Assembly (NCBI GenBank): GCA_021835185.1
Contig: JAKBQO010000001.1
Coordinates: forward strand, 1-39,156
Direction: 5' to 3'
From: Thermoplasmata archaeon
Lineage (GTDB): Archaea; Thermoplasmatota; Thermoplasmata; Thermoplasmatales; Thermoplasmataceae
DNA: 39,156 nucleotides
Both the position numbers and the translations under genes were made by a program. Under the pieces are notes generated by a model that made no database searches, was not told the DNA's origin, and saw only the letters and a list, made by a program, of their open reading frames with translations. Below are positions 15,168 to 24,080 of this stretch, piece by piece; position 1 is the first letter of the stretch, and the number at the start of each line of letters is the position of its first letter.

Positions 15168-16583
15168 TTAATTTATAGTTTTAGTATATTCCTTTTCCCT
15201 GGAAATCTCTTCCATTGCCCTTCCCTTCGGTTCTGGCAGGCACAGTATTGTTACTATAACGCCTAATACTGAAAATATTGCAAGTACAGTCATGAGTGAT
15301 GAAAGCCCAGCGGCTATTATAAACACATCAACAAATGTGCCTATAAAAGCTCCGGTTTTTCCTCCAGCCGCAGATATGCCTGTACCAAACCCTCTTGTTG
15401 TTACAGGGAACACCTCTGATGGGAAGACAAATGTTGTAACATTTGGCCCGAACATCATGAAGAAATAGCTAATACCATACACTGCAATGAACTCCACCAC
15501 AAATGAAGGGGTATCCAGTATAGGAAATAATGCAAGTATTCCGTATGTTACCGCGAGCATTATGAAGCCCGTTATCTGTATCGGCTTTCTTCCAAGTTTA
15601 TCCAGTGTAAATGTTGCCAGCCAGTACCCTGGCAGGGCAAATCCAATGAACACTATGGCGGAGTATTCCGTAGATCTTATTAAGCCAGACAATCCGGTCT
15701 GTGTTATTATGGTTGCGAAAATTCTGCTTGCCATTATGGAGTTTCCGTAAAATGCCCAGTCCATTAAGAACCATGCTCCTGCTGTCCCTATTAATGTAAT
15801 AAGGAATTTTCTATCCTTAAAGAGGGTATACCATGGAGCATTTACCTCCTCTTTATTTTTAGAGACAGCTACATCTATTCCGGTATAGGATTTAAGATTC
15901 TTTGAAGCCTCCGCAGCACGCCCTTTTGCAACAGTATATCTCGGTGGTTCAGGCATTTTTCTTCTGTAGTAAATTACTATTGCAGCGGGGATGGCTCCTA
16001 CTGAAAGCATTATTTTCCAGGCGTCTGCCAGTGGAATAATCTTCGTGCTCAGTAAAAATGTAAGGGCAAGCAATGAAGAAACTACTAAACCTATGCTTTG
16101 CATTGAAAATACCATTCCAACATATTTTCCCCTTGTTTTCATATTGGAATATTCTGCCATTATAACAGAAGATGTTGCATAATCACCGCCAATGCCTACT
16201 CCCAGCAAAAATCTCCATGCCATTAAAGCGTAGGGGTTTTTAAACGATAGGAATGCACTTCCTAAAGCACCAATTACAAGCAATACCAGTTCCAGGCCAT
16301 AAATAGCCTTTCTGCCAAGATAATCGAGCAATCTGCCAAATGCCAGCGCACCAAGTACAGCAGCTATCAGTGACACAGACCCTATAAGGGCTATTTCTGT
16401 TTTTGTAAGGTGCCATCCAATCATTGGAAGTATTGCGAGCACCGTTCCTATAATAAACAAATCATAGGCATCTGTGAAAAATCCCATCCCTGCTGTCAGA
16501 AAAGTTCTGAAGTGGAACTTTCCTGTGGCATTATCCAGTGCCTGGTTTATTGCACTTATATTACCTTCATTTTTATTATCCAT
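15168..16583 (-). CDS. PHS-type MFS transporter (phosphate:H+ symporter-like)
   Basis: A 471-residue protein with 12 predicted helices. The start of helix 1 (GMGFFTDAYDLFIIG), the loop 2-3 motif (GRLLDYLGRKA) and the helix-4 segment GVGIGGDYATSSVIMAEYS match the PHS family, whose Pho84/PiPT members carry GGDYPLSATIxSE. This points to H+-coupled uptake of phosphate or another anion, but MFS substrate calls by eye are weak. The central loop is about 60 residues long, as usual for the family. The AT box at 16634-16650 lies 51-67 nt upstream of the start. The leftmost partial gene (1-159) is a close relative. Confidence 0.85.
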   Translation of the reverse strand: MDNKNEGNISAINQALDNATGKFHFRTFLTAGMGFFTDAYDLFIIGTVLAILPMIGWHLTKTEIALIGSVSLIAAVLGALAFGRLLDYLGRKAIYGLELVLLVIGALGSAFLSFKNPYALMAWRFLLGVGIGGDYATSSVIMAEYSNMKTRGKYVGMVFSMQSIGLVVSSLLALTFLLSTKIIPLADAWKIMLSVGAIPAAIVIYYRRKMPEPPRYTVAKGRAAEASKNLKSYTGIDVAVSKNKEEVNAPWYTLFKDRKFLITLIGTAGAWFLMDWAFYGNSIMASRIFATIITQTGLSGLIRSTEYSAIVFIGFALPGYWLATFTLDKLGRKPIQITGFIMLAVTYGILALFPILDTPSFVVEFIAVYGISYFFMMFGPNVTTFVFPSEVFPVTTRGFGTGISAAGGKTGAFIGTFVDVFIIAAGLSSLMTVLAIFSVLGVIVTILCLPEPKGRAMEEISREKEYTKTIN

Positions 16584-16633
16584 ATTCTCATAGAAATATA
16601 GTCACTACATGAATAAATATTTTCCATATAAAT

Positions 16634-16650
16634 TATATAGTAATATATAG
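16634..16650. repeat. TATATAGTAATATATAG box upstream of the PHS-type MFS gene
   Basis: Contains the same TATATAGTAA word that occurs twice upstream of the other PHS-type gene at the left end (223-232, 260-269), here followed directly by a second TATATAG. It sits in the 68-nt gap between the EamA gene stop and the MFS start. Confidence 0.35.
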
Positions 16651-16651
16651 G

Positions 16652-17539
16652 CTATTGTGGAATATTTATAGAATTCTTTGTTTCTACGTATTTATGCAAT
16701 GTTTCAATCAGCATTGCCACCACTATGATAATGCCACCAAGTATTATATCCATAGTTGGAATTTCTTTGAGGATCAGTATGGATGATATAACTGCAAATA
16801 CAGGTTCCCCAACATATATTACTCCTGCTGCAGTTGGTTCTATGTATTGCAGGACTCTCGTATTTATTAATATGGCAAAGAAACTGGCGAAGAGGGCAGT
16901 AAATACTATTGTAAAAATGACTATGGGTTTCAAAAGCCCGGAAGGTTCCCAGCTAAACGGAACAAATATTGATGATAAAACTCCAACCATCAATAACTGG
17001 TAAAATGTGAAAACCATGCTGTCAAGGTATTTTGTATATTTAAATACATATGCGGTCTGCAGCCCATAAAAAATGGCACAGAAGAAGGTAAGTATGTCTC
17101 CGAAGGTATATGCTGAACTGAATTTTAGCGATGACATGAGTATAAGCCCTATGAAGCCAATACTAACAGCGATAACATCTACTTTGTTTAATTTGATTTT
17201 AAGGTATAATAGCGATATGATTGGCAGCAAAACGACATACATGCCTGTGATAAGCCCTGATTGGGATGATGTTGTGTATTCAAGGCCAACTGTCTGTGTA
17301 TAATATGCCAGAAAAAGCAATATGCCGCCCACAATTCCAAGTATTACGTTCTTTCTTTCAATTAACATTTTATTTTTAAACACTATGGGCAGCATGAGTG
17401 CAGCTGAAAGGATAAACCTGAAAGACAGAAGCATCACAGGGCTTATATACTGAAGTGAAAGTTTCATTATCGGAAATGTTGCACCCCAGATCACCACAAC
17501 AGAGATTAGAAGCATAAAATATAGCACTTTGCCCTGCAT
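16652..17539 (-). CDS. EamA/DMT-superfamily transporter
   Basis: A 295-residue protein with ten predicted helices built as two EamA repeats. Typical features are the opening VVIWGATFPIMKLSLQY, the YTTSSQSGLITGMYVVLLPI segment ending the first repeat, and the late IEPTAAGVIYVGEPVFAVISS segment in the second. By family it exports or imports a small metabolite such as an amino acid or purine. The substrate is unknown and nothing nearby indicates it. The gap to the MFS gene downstream is 68 nt, so the two may be separate transcripts. Confidence 0.9.
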   Translation of the reverse strand: MQGKVLYFMLLISVVVIWGATFPIMKLSLQYISPVMLLSFRFILSAALMLPIVFKNKMLIERKNVILGIVGGILLFLAYYTQTVGLEYTTSSQSGLITGMYVVLLPIISLLYLKIKLNKVDVIAVSIGFIGLILMSSLKFSSAYTFGDILTFFCAIFYGLQTAYVFKYTKYLDSMVFTFYQLLMVGVLSSIFVPFSWEPSGLLKPIVIFTIVFTALFASFFAILINTRVLQYIEPTAAGVIYVGEPVFAVISSILILKEIPTMDIILGGIIIVVAMLIETLHKYVETKNSINIPQ

Positions 17540-17656
17540 TTTTACTTTAATATTTCATGCCTAATTAATTTAGCCATATATTTTTTATGCGGGCGACTAT
17601 TAACTATAAATTATACGGAAATTCAATGTTTTCTAATACTATTTGCTAAAAGCCTA

Positions 17657-18799
17657 TCATCCGCCGAACAGGAAATATTTTATCAGCTGTGGTTTTCTCA
17701 TAAGTATTGAAAACACAACTTTCGCTGGATAATCTATGTCACCCAGGGAATTTATCCTGCGTATAATATCTTCCCTGTTAATAGTATCATATATTTTATT
17801 CAGCAGGGTATCGTTTGTGCTTATCTTTGAAAAGTATTGTTGAATTTTTGCATCTATAAAAAGTTCCCTGCCAATTTCACGCTTCCAGAGTTTCTGATAA
17901 GCCTTTAATGCATCTTCCGAGAAATTGTTTCTATTGAAACTCTGATCTATTGCAGTATATGCGTTTTTAGCCGAAATTATTCCTGTATATATGCCACCAC
18001 CAGATAATGGCTTAACTATTCCTGCAGCATCGCCCAGAAGCAATGACCTGTTTCCATAGGTTTTGCTTAGATAATTGATGGGTATTGGCCCGGCATTTAT
18101 TCCAAGTATCTGGGATCTGTTGAATTTTACATTGATATTCCTGAAATACTTTATGGCTGTCACATGGTCAACTCCCACGCCTATCCTTGTAATTTCTCCT
18201 GACGGGACTGCCCATCCAAAAAACCCCTTGCTATTCTCGGAACCGATGAAAACATTTACATCGTCCTGGTCATCGAGGTGGAAAGAGGAATCAACCTGGT
18301 AAGTTGAAATTATTTTTTTTGGCCTTTCGTAATTGAGTGAAAGTCTTATCCTGCTGTTTGCACCATCAGCACCAACTATTATATTGGCCCTGGCATACTT
18401 AATTTCACCATTCTCCCTGTATTTTACCTCTCCGTATGAATCGTTAACCTTGGCATCAAGCACCCTTGCATTTATCCTTGTGTCTGCCCCTGCACCTATA
18501 GCCATTGCAGAAACATCCTTGTCAAAGTCATCCCTGTACATAACTATTGTTTTCTCTCCCTTCGATATGTGTATGCTCTTGCCATTCGGGAAAAAAACGT
18601 TTGCTCCGTGGACCTCATTTACCATTGACCGTGAATTGACATATTTAAATACCCTTTCAGATACAAGCCCCGTGCATTCAACGGGTTTGCCAACTTCCCT
18701 GTGTTCCTCAAGCTGCAGAACTTTATACCCATTTCTGGAAAGCAGGTATGAAAGATATGAACCGGAAGGTCCTGCTCCTGAAACAATTACGTCGTACAC
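17657..18799 (-). CDS. Geranylgeranyl-reductase-family FAD-dependent oxidoreductase
   Basis: About 380 residues. The N-terminus starts directly with the FAD dinucleotide motif (YDVIVSGAGPSGS), followed by VECTGLVSERVF, the CxxG-type segment of GGR flavoproteins. FFGWAVPSG lies in the substrate domain, and the second FAD motif is LLGDAAGIVKPLSGGGIYTG. By family these enzymes saturate double bonds of geranylgeranyl chains of archaeal ether lipids or of isoprenoid quinone tails. The start is GTG 18799 rather than the ATG at 18838: a TATA box at 18821-18829 fits a leaderless GTG and would lie inside the longer reading. The gene is monocistronic. It may be a paralogue rather than the main lipid reductase. 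Confidence 0.87.
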   Translation of the reverse strand: MYDVIVSGAGPSGSYLSYLLSRNGYKVLQLEEHREVGKPVECTGLVSERVFKYVNSRSMVNEVHGANVFFPNGKSIHISKGEKTIVMYRDDFDKDVSAMAIGAGADTRINARVLDAKVNDSYGEVKYRENGEIKYARANIIVGADGANSRIRLSLNYERPKKIISTYQVDSSFHLDDQDDVNVFIGSENSKGFFGWAVPSGEITRIGVGVDHVTAIKYFRNINVKFNRSQILGINAGPIPINYLSKTYGNRSLLLGDAAGIVKPLSGGGIYTGIISAKNAYTAIDQSFNRNNFSEDALKAYQKLWKREIGRELFIDAKIQQYFSKISTNDTLLNKIYDTINREDIIRRINSLGDIDYPAKVVFSILMRKPQLIKYFLFGG

Positions 18800-18820
18800 A
18801 ATAAATGATATTAATATGAT

Positions 18821-18829
18821 ATTTATATT
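18821..18829 (-). promoter_or_regulatory. TATA box of the GGR-family gene
   Basis: AATATAAAT on the minus strand, centred 26 nt upstream of GTG 18799; it decides the start codon of that gene. Confidence 0.55.
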
Positions 18830-18930
18830 ATTACACACTGTTATGTTTTCCAGATATTATGCAATATTACAATCCGATCAGGTGAAATTTCTGTAGCAAT
18901 ATAAATTTATCTGTGTTCTGCCTGGCGATA

Positions 18931-18953
18931 CCGGCATATTCCGGATTTTTTTT
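18931..18953 (+). terminator. Hairpin followed by T8 in a divergent gap
   Basis: CCGG-CATATT-CCGG (4-bp stem, 6-nt loop) is followed after one A by eight T. It looks like an intrinsic terminator on the plus strand, but no plus-strand gene ends here. It lies about 50 nt before the next plus-strand gene and could be a leader attenuator. Confidence 0.35.
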
Positions 18954-19005
18954 GATAATATCAGTCTTCTGCATAGTTAAGAGGCATGCTTCATCCACAT
19001 TATAG

Positions 19006-19767
19006 ATGCACAGTGGAAAAATGATGGAAAATATTTATATTATAACACACTACAAAAAAATAATGCAGGCAAGAAAATTCCTAACAGATCACAATAGAAT
19101 ATTCATACCATTAATATCAATACTTTATTCCCTTATGATATTCACAATATCCTTGTTTTACGCTTTTCTAATTCTGCTTATTTTTTCAATTCCCGTTGTA
19201 ATTTTCCTGTTGATGCATTTCTTTGGCATGTACAGATTCAAGCCAAGGCTATTCGGGGGCATAGTAATCTTACTTGTTGTACTTATGATATCTGCCGGCA
19301 TATACTCTACCTACGTTTATGATCTAAACGGCGTAACTACCAGTGATATAAACGGGACTTCCTTAAAGACATCTATAACGCCATTCTCAGGTGTAGATCA
19401 TAACTACAATATTACGATCACCACAAATTACACAGGATCTTTGAATAATTCATACCTGTACATATATTCCAGTGGAATATATAATAAAACTGTACATTAT
19501 TCCAATTTAAACCATACGAAAAATGGCAATATTACAACAATGTACTACGATACTAAGCTGCCATCGGGGCTTTACGACACTAATTATACAATTAACAAAA
19601 CTCTGACAATAACAAGTGCAGGCCCTGTGAATGTGCCGAGATTAACTTTCTATGAGTTTTATGTTTTTGCACTGGCAGATAAATATATAGCATCTATAGG
19701 TGTAATGTACATAGCAGGGATAGTAGCAGCATATTTCTTCAGCAAGAAAAACCTTGCTGGAAAATAA
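19006..19767 (+). CDS. Membrane protein with a sequon-rich extracytoplasmic domain
   Basis: A 253-residue protein of unknown function. Helices are predicted near 35-55, 57-72, 82-106 and 224-246. Between helices 3 and 4 lies about 115 residues, Thr/Tyr/Asn-rich, with nine N-x-S/T sequons (for example NGT, NIT, NYT, NNS, NKT, NHT), so it is probably a heavily N-glycosylated external domain of beta structure, as expected for a cell-wall-less acidophile. ATG 19006 is used; an ATG at 19021 or 19024 is possible. The AbrB-PhoU gene follows 57 nt later with its own TATA box. There is no close relative by eye. Confidence 0.72.
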   Translation: MHSGKMMENIYIITHYKKIMQARKFLTDHNRIFIPLISILYSLMIFTISLFYAFLILLIFSIPVVIFLLMHFFGMYRFKPRLFGGIVILLVVLMISAGIYSTYVYDLNGVTTSDINGTSLKTSITPFSGVDHNYNITITTNYTGSLNNSYLYIYSSGIYNKTVHYSNLNHTKNGNITTMYYDTKLPSGLYDTNYTINKTLTITSAGPVNVPRLTFYEFYVFALADKYIASIGVMYIAGIVAAYFFSKKNLAGK

Positions 19768-19791
19768 ATTATATAGTTTTAAATTTAATAG

Positions 19792-19805
19792 ATATTTATA
19801 TATAG
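19792..19805 (+). promoter_or_regulatory. TATA box of the AbrB-PhoU gene
   Basis: ATATTTATATATAG is centred about 26 nt before ATG 19825. It includes TATATAGTTA, similar to the TATATAGTAA word upstream of the PHS-type transporter genes. Confidence 0.5.
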
Positions 19806-19824
19806 TTATTTCAGATATATATAC

Positions 19825-20793
19825 ATGCAATCAATAAGAAAGATCCAGTTAACAGGAGGTTCAACATATATAGTTTCTCTGCCTTCAAAATGGGTAAAAA
19901 ATAACAATCTTCAGAGGAGCAGTGAGATAAAAATTGAAGAATCACAGAACCGGCTTATTCTTTACGGAGATGTTGGTGTAAAAACAGAGATAGAAAAACA
20001 TTTAATCCTGAATTCAAAGATGGATTCAAAAAGCATCGAACGGGCATTGATATCTCTTTACATTTCCGGTTACGATACACTGGCCATAACAAGCTCATAC
20101 TATATCAGTGATGAAACAAGGGAAGCCATAAAGAAATTTTCAAAACTGGTTATAGGCATAGAAATATTTGAGGAAAATTCCAAAAAAATTGTTCTGCAAA
20201 ATGTATTAAATTCAAATTCCTACCCGATTTATAATTCTATAAAGCGTATGTCACTTAATGTTGAATCAATGATTTACGACACGATAAAAGGGATTAATGA
20301 CATGGACAATGACCTGTTAAAAAATGTAATTGAAAGAGACGATGAAATTGATCGTTTCCAGTGGTACATTTACCGTGAAGTAAAAGGCAAAAGTTGCGAA
20401 GACCCCAATAGCATATATTACCTGATTATATCCCGGATACTTGAGAGAATGGCAGACCATACAGTAAATATATGCAAAATATGGCTGGAGAGGAATGATA
20501 CTGATATACCGTATAAGAAGGTAGTTGAAAACCTATCATTTTCACTTGACCTGTATAAGAAGTCAATGGCACTCTTTTATTCCAAGAAATATAACGGGCT
20601 CAATGATATCATATCATTCAAAAAAACCATAATGGACCAGAAGAAGGAATTGCTGGACCTCGGGAAATCATCAGATATAGCGACCATATCATTTTCCTCG
20701 GAGGAAATATCAAGGATTGCTCTGTACTCAACAGATATAGCGGAACTTGCAATGGATATGGTTCTATCTATGCAGAATGAAACAACATTATGA
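19825..20793 (+). CDS. AbrB-domain PhoU-family phosphate-uptake regulator
   Basis: A 322-residue regulator. Residues 1-45 form a SpoVT/AbrB-like DNA-binding domain: IRKIQLTGGSTYIVSLPSKW, then LQRSSEIKIEE. Two PhoU-type helical repeats follow, including IERDDEIDRFQWYIYREV and ILERMADHTVNI, where the D/E-x-x-D-type acidic residues bind metal in PhoU. This architecture is typical of archaeal phosphate-uptake regulators, which are usually near Pst or PitA genes. No Pst genes occur here, but two PHS-type MFS genes are in the window. The last 6 nt overlap the convergent rpiA gene. Confidence 0.92.
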   Translation: MQSIRKIQLTGGSTYIVSLPSKWVKNNNLQRSSEIKIEESQNRLILYGDVGVKTEIEKHLILNSKMDSKSIERALISLYISGYDTLAITSSYYISDETREAIKKFSKLVIGIEIFEENSKKIVLQNVLNSNSYPIYNSIKRMSLNVESMIYDTIKGINDMDNDLLKNVIERDDEIDRFQWYIYREVKGKSCEDPNSIYYLIISRILERMADHTVNICKIWLERNDTDIPYKKVVENLSFSLDLYKKSMALFYSKKYNGLNDIISFKKTIMDQKKELLDLGKSSDIATISFSSEEISRIALYSTDIAELAMDMVLSMQNETTL

Positions 20794-21456
20794 TTTCTGG
20801 AAGTCCATAACCCTGCATTTCTCATTTTCGCCTATGAATACCTTTGTTGTAATCCCACTGAAGATGCCTACTTCAACAACTCCGGGAATCATCTTTATCT
20901 TTTTTTCCAGTGCAACATCCGTAAAATCGAACCTGCAGTCCAGTATATAGTTGCCGTTGTCGCTCTTAAAATTTTTTCCATCCCTGAAAGTAGCTTTGCA
21001 ACCTGTTTTTTCAATATTCTTCTTTGTCACATCCTCCATAAAGGGCAAAACCTCAACAGGCAATGGAAAACTATGCAGTTTTTCTGAAAACTTTGAATGG
21101 TCAGCCATTATGTAAACTTCTTTACTGTTATAAGCAACAATTTTTTCCCTTACAAGTGCACCTCCACCACCCTTTATTAAGTTGCCACTTCCATCAAATT
21201 CATCTGCACCATCAAAATCTATTTCTATCCCTTCAAGGTTGTTTTCTATTTTTATGCCATAGGATTTAGCCAGGTCAGCAGTCCTCAATGATGTTGGGAC
21301 ACCGGTAATACCTGTGATTTTTCCAGATTTAACAAGTTCCCCGAGCCCATCAAGAAAGTATTTTGTTGTTGACCCGGTTCCTAGCCCGAGTTTCATATTG
21401 CTATGTACATGCTTCAATGCCTCCATGGCAGAAACTTTTTTTTCATTTTCATACAT
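20788..21456 (-). CDS. rpiA: Ribose-5-phosphate isomerase A
   Basis: A 222-residue enzyme interconverting ribose 5-phosphate and ribulose 5-phosphate, needed for nucleotide synthesis in archaea that make pentose through the ribulose-monophosphate or non-oxidative route. Family motifs are LGLGTGSTTKYF (phosphate loop near 23-34), TGVPTSLRT, DGADEFD with the catalytic acids, and KGGGGALVREKI with the conserved Lys. Length and order match RpiA throughout, and ADHSKFSEKLHSFPLPVEV is the expected middle region. The gene is probably monocistronic; UbiA lies 33 nt upstream on the same strand and might be co-transcribed. Confidence 0.97.
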   Translation of the reverse strand: MYENEKKVSAMEALKHVHSNMKLGLGTGSTTKYFLDGLGELVKSGKITGITGVPTSLRTADLAKSYGIKIENNLEGIEIDFDGADEFDGSGNLIKGGGGALVREKIVAYNSKEVYIMADHSKFSEKLHSFPLPVEVLPFMEDVTKKNIEKTGCKATFRDGKNFKSDNGNYILDCRFDFTDVALEKKIKMIPGVVEVGIFSGITTKVFIGENEKCRVMDFQKS

Positions 21457-21489
21457 AAACTTATATTGTATAAGGCATAATTAATTTTT

Positions 21490-22386
21490 TTAAATTGCCG
21501 GCAAACCCAGGGCCACATCTATTATAATTCCAAGGGCGAGAACTACCGAAGCATATATATTATAATAAAATGCCTTTCCAAAATTACCCCTGTATGCCAG
21601 TATAAAAGCAGAAAGCATTATTGCACCATGCAGTGTGGTTGTTGCATATGACAGGATACCAAGCCTGTAAACAATATCTCCGGCAAAAGCCAGTGAGACA
21701 GACAATATCTGGTTCAACCCTGCAAATTGCAGTGCCCTGTCGCCTAGCAGTGTGGCGAAGCTATGCAATTTATTTTCCCTGTCATATTTTATATCCGGTA
21801 TATGGTTATAAAGATCAAAGCCGAGGGCCCAGAATATGGTGGCGAATACGAAAAACCATGGCATATGGTAAATTATGTAAACAGGTGAATGCAATCCCAC
21901 AGCTGCTATAGCCCCTGCCATTACGGATAAACCCTGTATTGAGGCTATCTGGTAGTTGGCAAATGCAGTATGCCTTTTCATGTACGGGTATGTCATGATT
22001 ACCAGTGCACCCAGGGGCGAGATGGAAAAGGCTAAAATATTGATAAAGTAAGTAGAAATAAAATAACCTGCAAGGCCAATTGCTATCAGTGCATAGGCAT
22101 TTTTCACGGTTATCACGCCAGTTACCAGTGGCCTTGTCATGGTCCTTGGATTTTTAGCATCAATGAACCGGTCCGCAAGGTTATCATTTGTCATTCCTGC
22201 TATCCTGACAAAAAACAGGGCGAAGAAAATTAATATAAGAATCCTGATTGCTGGTATTTTCCTTACAGCAAGGAAAGCTCCCAGGTATGCCATGGGAAGG
22301 CTGAAGAAAGTCTGTTCCATCCTAAGGAACCTCAATATTATGTAAAGTTTTCCCTTTTTATCCTTAGCTCCACCAGGATCCCACAT
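21490..22386 (-). CDS. UbiA-family prenyltransferase (menaquinone-type)
   Basis: A 298-residue integral membrane prenyltransferase with about eight or nine helices. The two Asp-rich, Mg2+-diphosphate-binding motifs are NDNLADRFIDAKNPRTMTRP (first) and IPDIKYDRENKL (second). The pattern ARNPRT-like (DAKNPRT) and IPDIxYDRxN resembles MqnP/UbiA enzymes that attach a polyprenyl chain to a quinone precursor such as dihydroxynaphthoate. A DGGGP synthase role in ether lipid synthesis cannot be excluded. A closely similar paralogue is at 27705-28550. Upstream (68 nt) is a flavoprotein gene that could use the quinone product. Confidence 0.87.
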   Translation of the reverse strand: MWDPGGAKDKKGKLYIILRFLRMEQTFFSLPMAYLGAFLAVRKIPAIRILILIFFALFFVRIAGMTNDNLADRFIDAKNPRTMTRPLVTGVITVKNAYALIAIGLAGYFISTYFINILAFSISPLGALVIMTYPYMKRHTAFANYQIASIQGLSVMAGAIAAVGLHSPVYIIYHMPWFFVFATIFWALGFDLYNHIPDIKYDRENKLHSFATLLGDRALQFAGLNQILSVSLAFAGDIVYRLGILSYATTTLHGAIMLSAFILAYRGNFGKAFYYNIYASVVLALGIIIDVALGLPAI

Positions 22387-22454
22387 CTGGCTATATTAAA
22401 GAAATATTAATAAATATTATTAAAAGCTATTTAAATTCTAATTATGGCTGTATT

Positions 22455-23321
22455 CTAGAAATACTGTAGGAAACCCATATTGCCATTCCTGAATCCGTAA
22501 TAATGCATTAAAAATCCGGCCATGAGTGAATATTCCCTTCCGATGTGTGCAGAAGCTATTCCGGAATTCCACGGCTCTGTGCTTTTAATTCTTATGCCTG
22601 TTCCTTTCAAATTATCCAGAATTGTAATAAATACTGGTTTAAAATCATGGACCTTTCCACTCATATGCCTGCCTGCAAAAGCACCCTGCCTCATTGAGAG
22701 CTCACCACACTTTGCATTCCAGTCAAGTGCATCGCCTATAGCGTATGTATTTTCGTTCACCATTAAGTTTTTATCCACATTTATATAATTTCCAAATATA
22801 TTAGGGCTGCATTCAGGCAACAAAAAATCTGCATCCGGAGATAACGGAACGCCTGAAAGAGCTAAAAATTTCCTGACCTTTATTTTTACTTCTTTCCCCA
22901 GGAATGATAAAAAATTGCCACTGTAACCTGCATGGATACCAGCTTTATTCAACTTTAAAATATACTGTATTAATATATAATCATCATATTCATTTTTTGA
23001 GCCAAGGTACATATTGTTGTACAGATGGCTTTTTGACATAAATTCAATCTGACTTTCCCTGTTGCATCCAGTTGAAATCACAAGCTTCTCAGGATAATAT
23101 TCATGCCTGTCCGTCTGCACATAGGGCTCCTCAATATCCACTTTCTTTATACTTTCCATTATGGATGCCGGAATATTCATTCCTATGTCCCTGGATTTGC
23201 CATGGTACACGGAATTACGTTTTGAATCAATTATTGCTACGTGGCTTTTGTCCCTGATTCCATAATATGCATTAATTCCCCCGTAGCCTCCACCCAGTAT
23301 AAGCACACTGTACTTTTCCAT
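22455..23321 (-). CDS. Short FAD-dependent oxidoreductase (NDH-2/SQR-like)
   Basis: A 288-residue flavoprotein. The N-terminal FAD motif is VLILGGGYGGINAYYGI, the ATG-type motif is KLVISTGCN, and the second FAD motif is YAIGDALDWN followed by MRQGAFAGRHM. This order is that of type II NADH dehydrogenases and sulfide:quinone reductases, but those are usually 370-430 residues. The second Rossmann domain for NAD(P)H is mostly absent, with no GxGxxG between residues 100 and 170. It may therefore take electrons from another donor, or be degenerate. It lies 9 nt from the preceding HTH_10 gene and 68 nt upstream of UbiA on the same strand, suggesting a quinone-linked role. Confidence 0.78.
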   Translation of the reverse strand: MEKYSVLILGGGYGGINAYYGIRDKSHVAIIDSKRNSVYHGKSRDIGMNIPASIMESIKKVDIEEPYVQTDRHEYYPEKLVISTGCNRESQIEFMSKSHLYNNMYLGSKNEYDDYILIQYILKLNKAGIHAGYSGNFLSFLGKEVKIKVRKFLALSGVPLSPDADFLLPECSPNIFGNYINVDKNLMVNENTYAIGDALDWNAKCGELSMRQGAFAGRHMSGKVHDFKPVFITILDNLKGTGIRIKSTEPWNSGIASAHIGREYSLMAGFLMHYYGFRNGNMGFLQYF

Positions 23322-23329
23322 AGGGACTT

Positions 23330-23980
23330 CTATTCATTATAAATTTGTGATTTATCCTTTGAAACAAGTTCAGTATCAAGAAAATATTTTAATGATTTGC
23401 GTATAATTAAATCCAGAGTTGTTGGCGGGATATTCAATATAGCAGAGAGCTCAAGCAGGTTAATGCGCTTTGGCACATCAAAAAATCCAAGGTCATATGC
23501 TTCTTTTACAACAAAGAGGGATTTTTTATCTACACTGGATTTTTTGTAAATATTAACAAACACATCACTTCCTGTTTTCTCTTTCAACTTTTCTGAAAGT
23601 TCCCTTACCAGTTCCATGCTGGCTATATGCATGTTCCAGATATTGTTTCCCTCTTCTATTTTCTCTTCCTGCTTATAAACGGATTTTCCACTTTCTGAAT
23701 AATTTTTCAAAATTCCAAGCACAGGGCATTCGGCTGTCGTTAATTTTATTATGAGTATATTTCCATTGTCAAATAGGGTTTCTACACCTTTTACTCCCTG
23801 GCTGGATTTTAACGATATCAAAATTTTGTCAAGATTCCCATTGTGATAATAGATTTCTGCAATTTCATAAAGAAGGCCTTCATGTATCTCCTTTTTGATG
23901 ACCCTTGAATTAATATTATACTCAGAATATAACCCGCTAAGGGAACAACCTTCATTTTTCATCTTAACCTTGACATTCAC
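23330..23980 (-). CDS. HTH_10-type transcriptional regulator, GTG start
   Basis: A 216-residue relative of the regulator at 11884-12516. The C-terminal HTH_10 domain contains LFVVKEAYDLGFFDVPKRIN and ELSAILNIPPTTLDLIIRKS. The N-terminal 150 residues are an alpha/beta ligand-like domain with one TAECPVLG cysteine. The start is GTG 23980, supported by the Shine-Dalgarno GGAGTG 7 nt upstream; an internal ATG at 23962 is a weaker alternative. It is followed after 8 nt by the FAD oxidoreductase gene, so it may control that gene and the UbiA gene beyond. The strong SD implies a leadered transcript, unlike most neighbours. Confidence 0.85.
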   Translation of the reverse strand: MNVKVKMKNEGCSLSGLYSEYNINSRVIKKEIHEGLLYEIAEIYYHNGNLDKILISLKSSQGVKGVETLFDNGNILIIKLTTAECPVLGILKNYSESGKSVYKQEEKIEEGNNIWNMHIASMELVRELSEKLKEKTGSDVFVNIYKKSSVDKKSLFVVKEAYDLGFFDVPKRINLLELSAILNIPPTTLDLIIRKSLKYFLDTELVSKDKSQIYNE

Positions 23981-24080
23981 ACGATTTCACTCCTTCCACA
24001 TTAAATTGCATACTGGATAAAATGTATATTACATTAAACACTTATAAACATTATCATTTAAAAATAACAATTGTTCCATG

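Noticed and set aside
18333..18896. A 187-codon plus-strand frame opposite the GGR-family gene
   Set aside because: It overlaps a gene with both FAD motifs, and its translation is low-complexity Ser/Leu/Pro.
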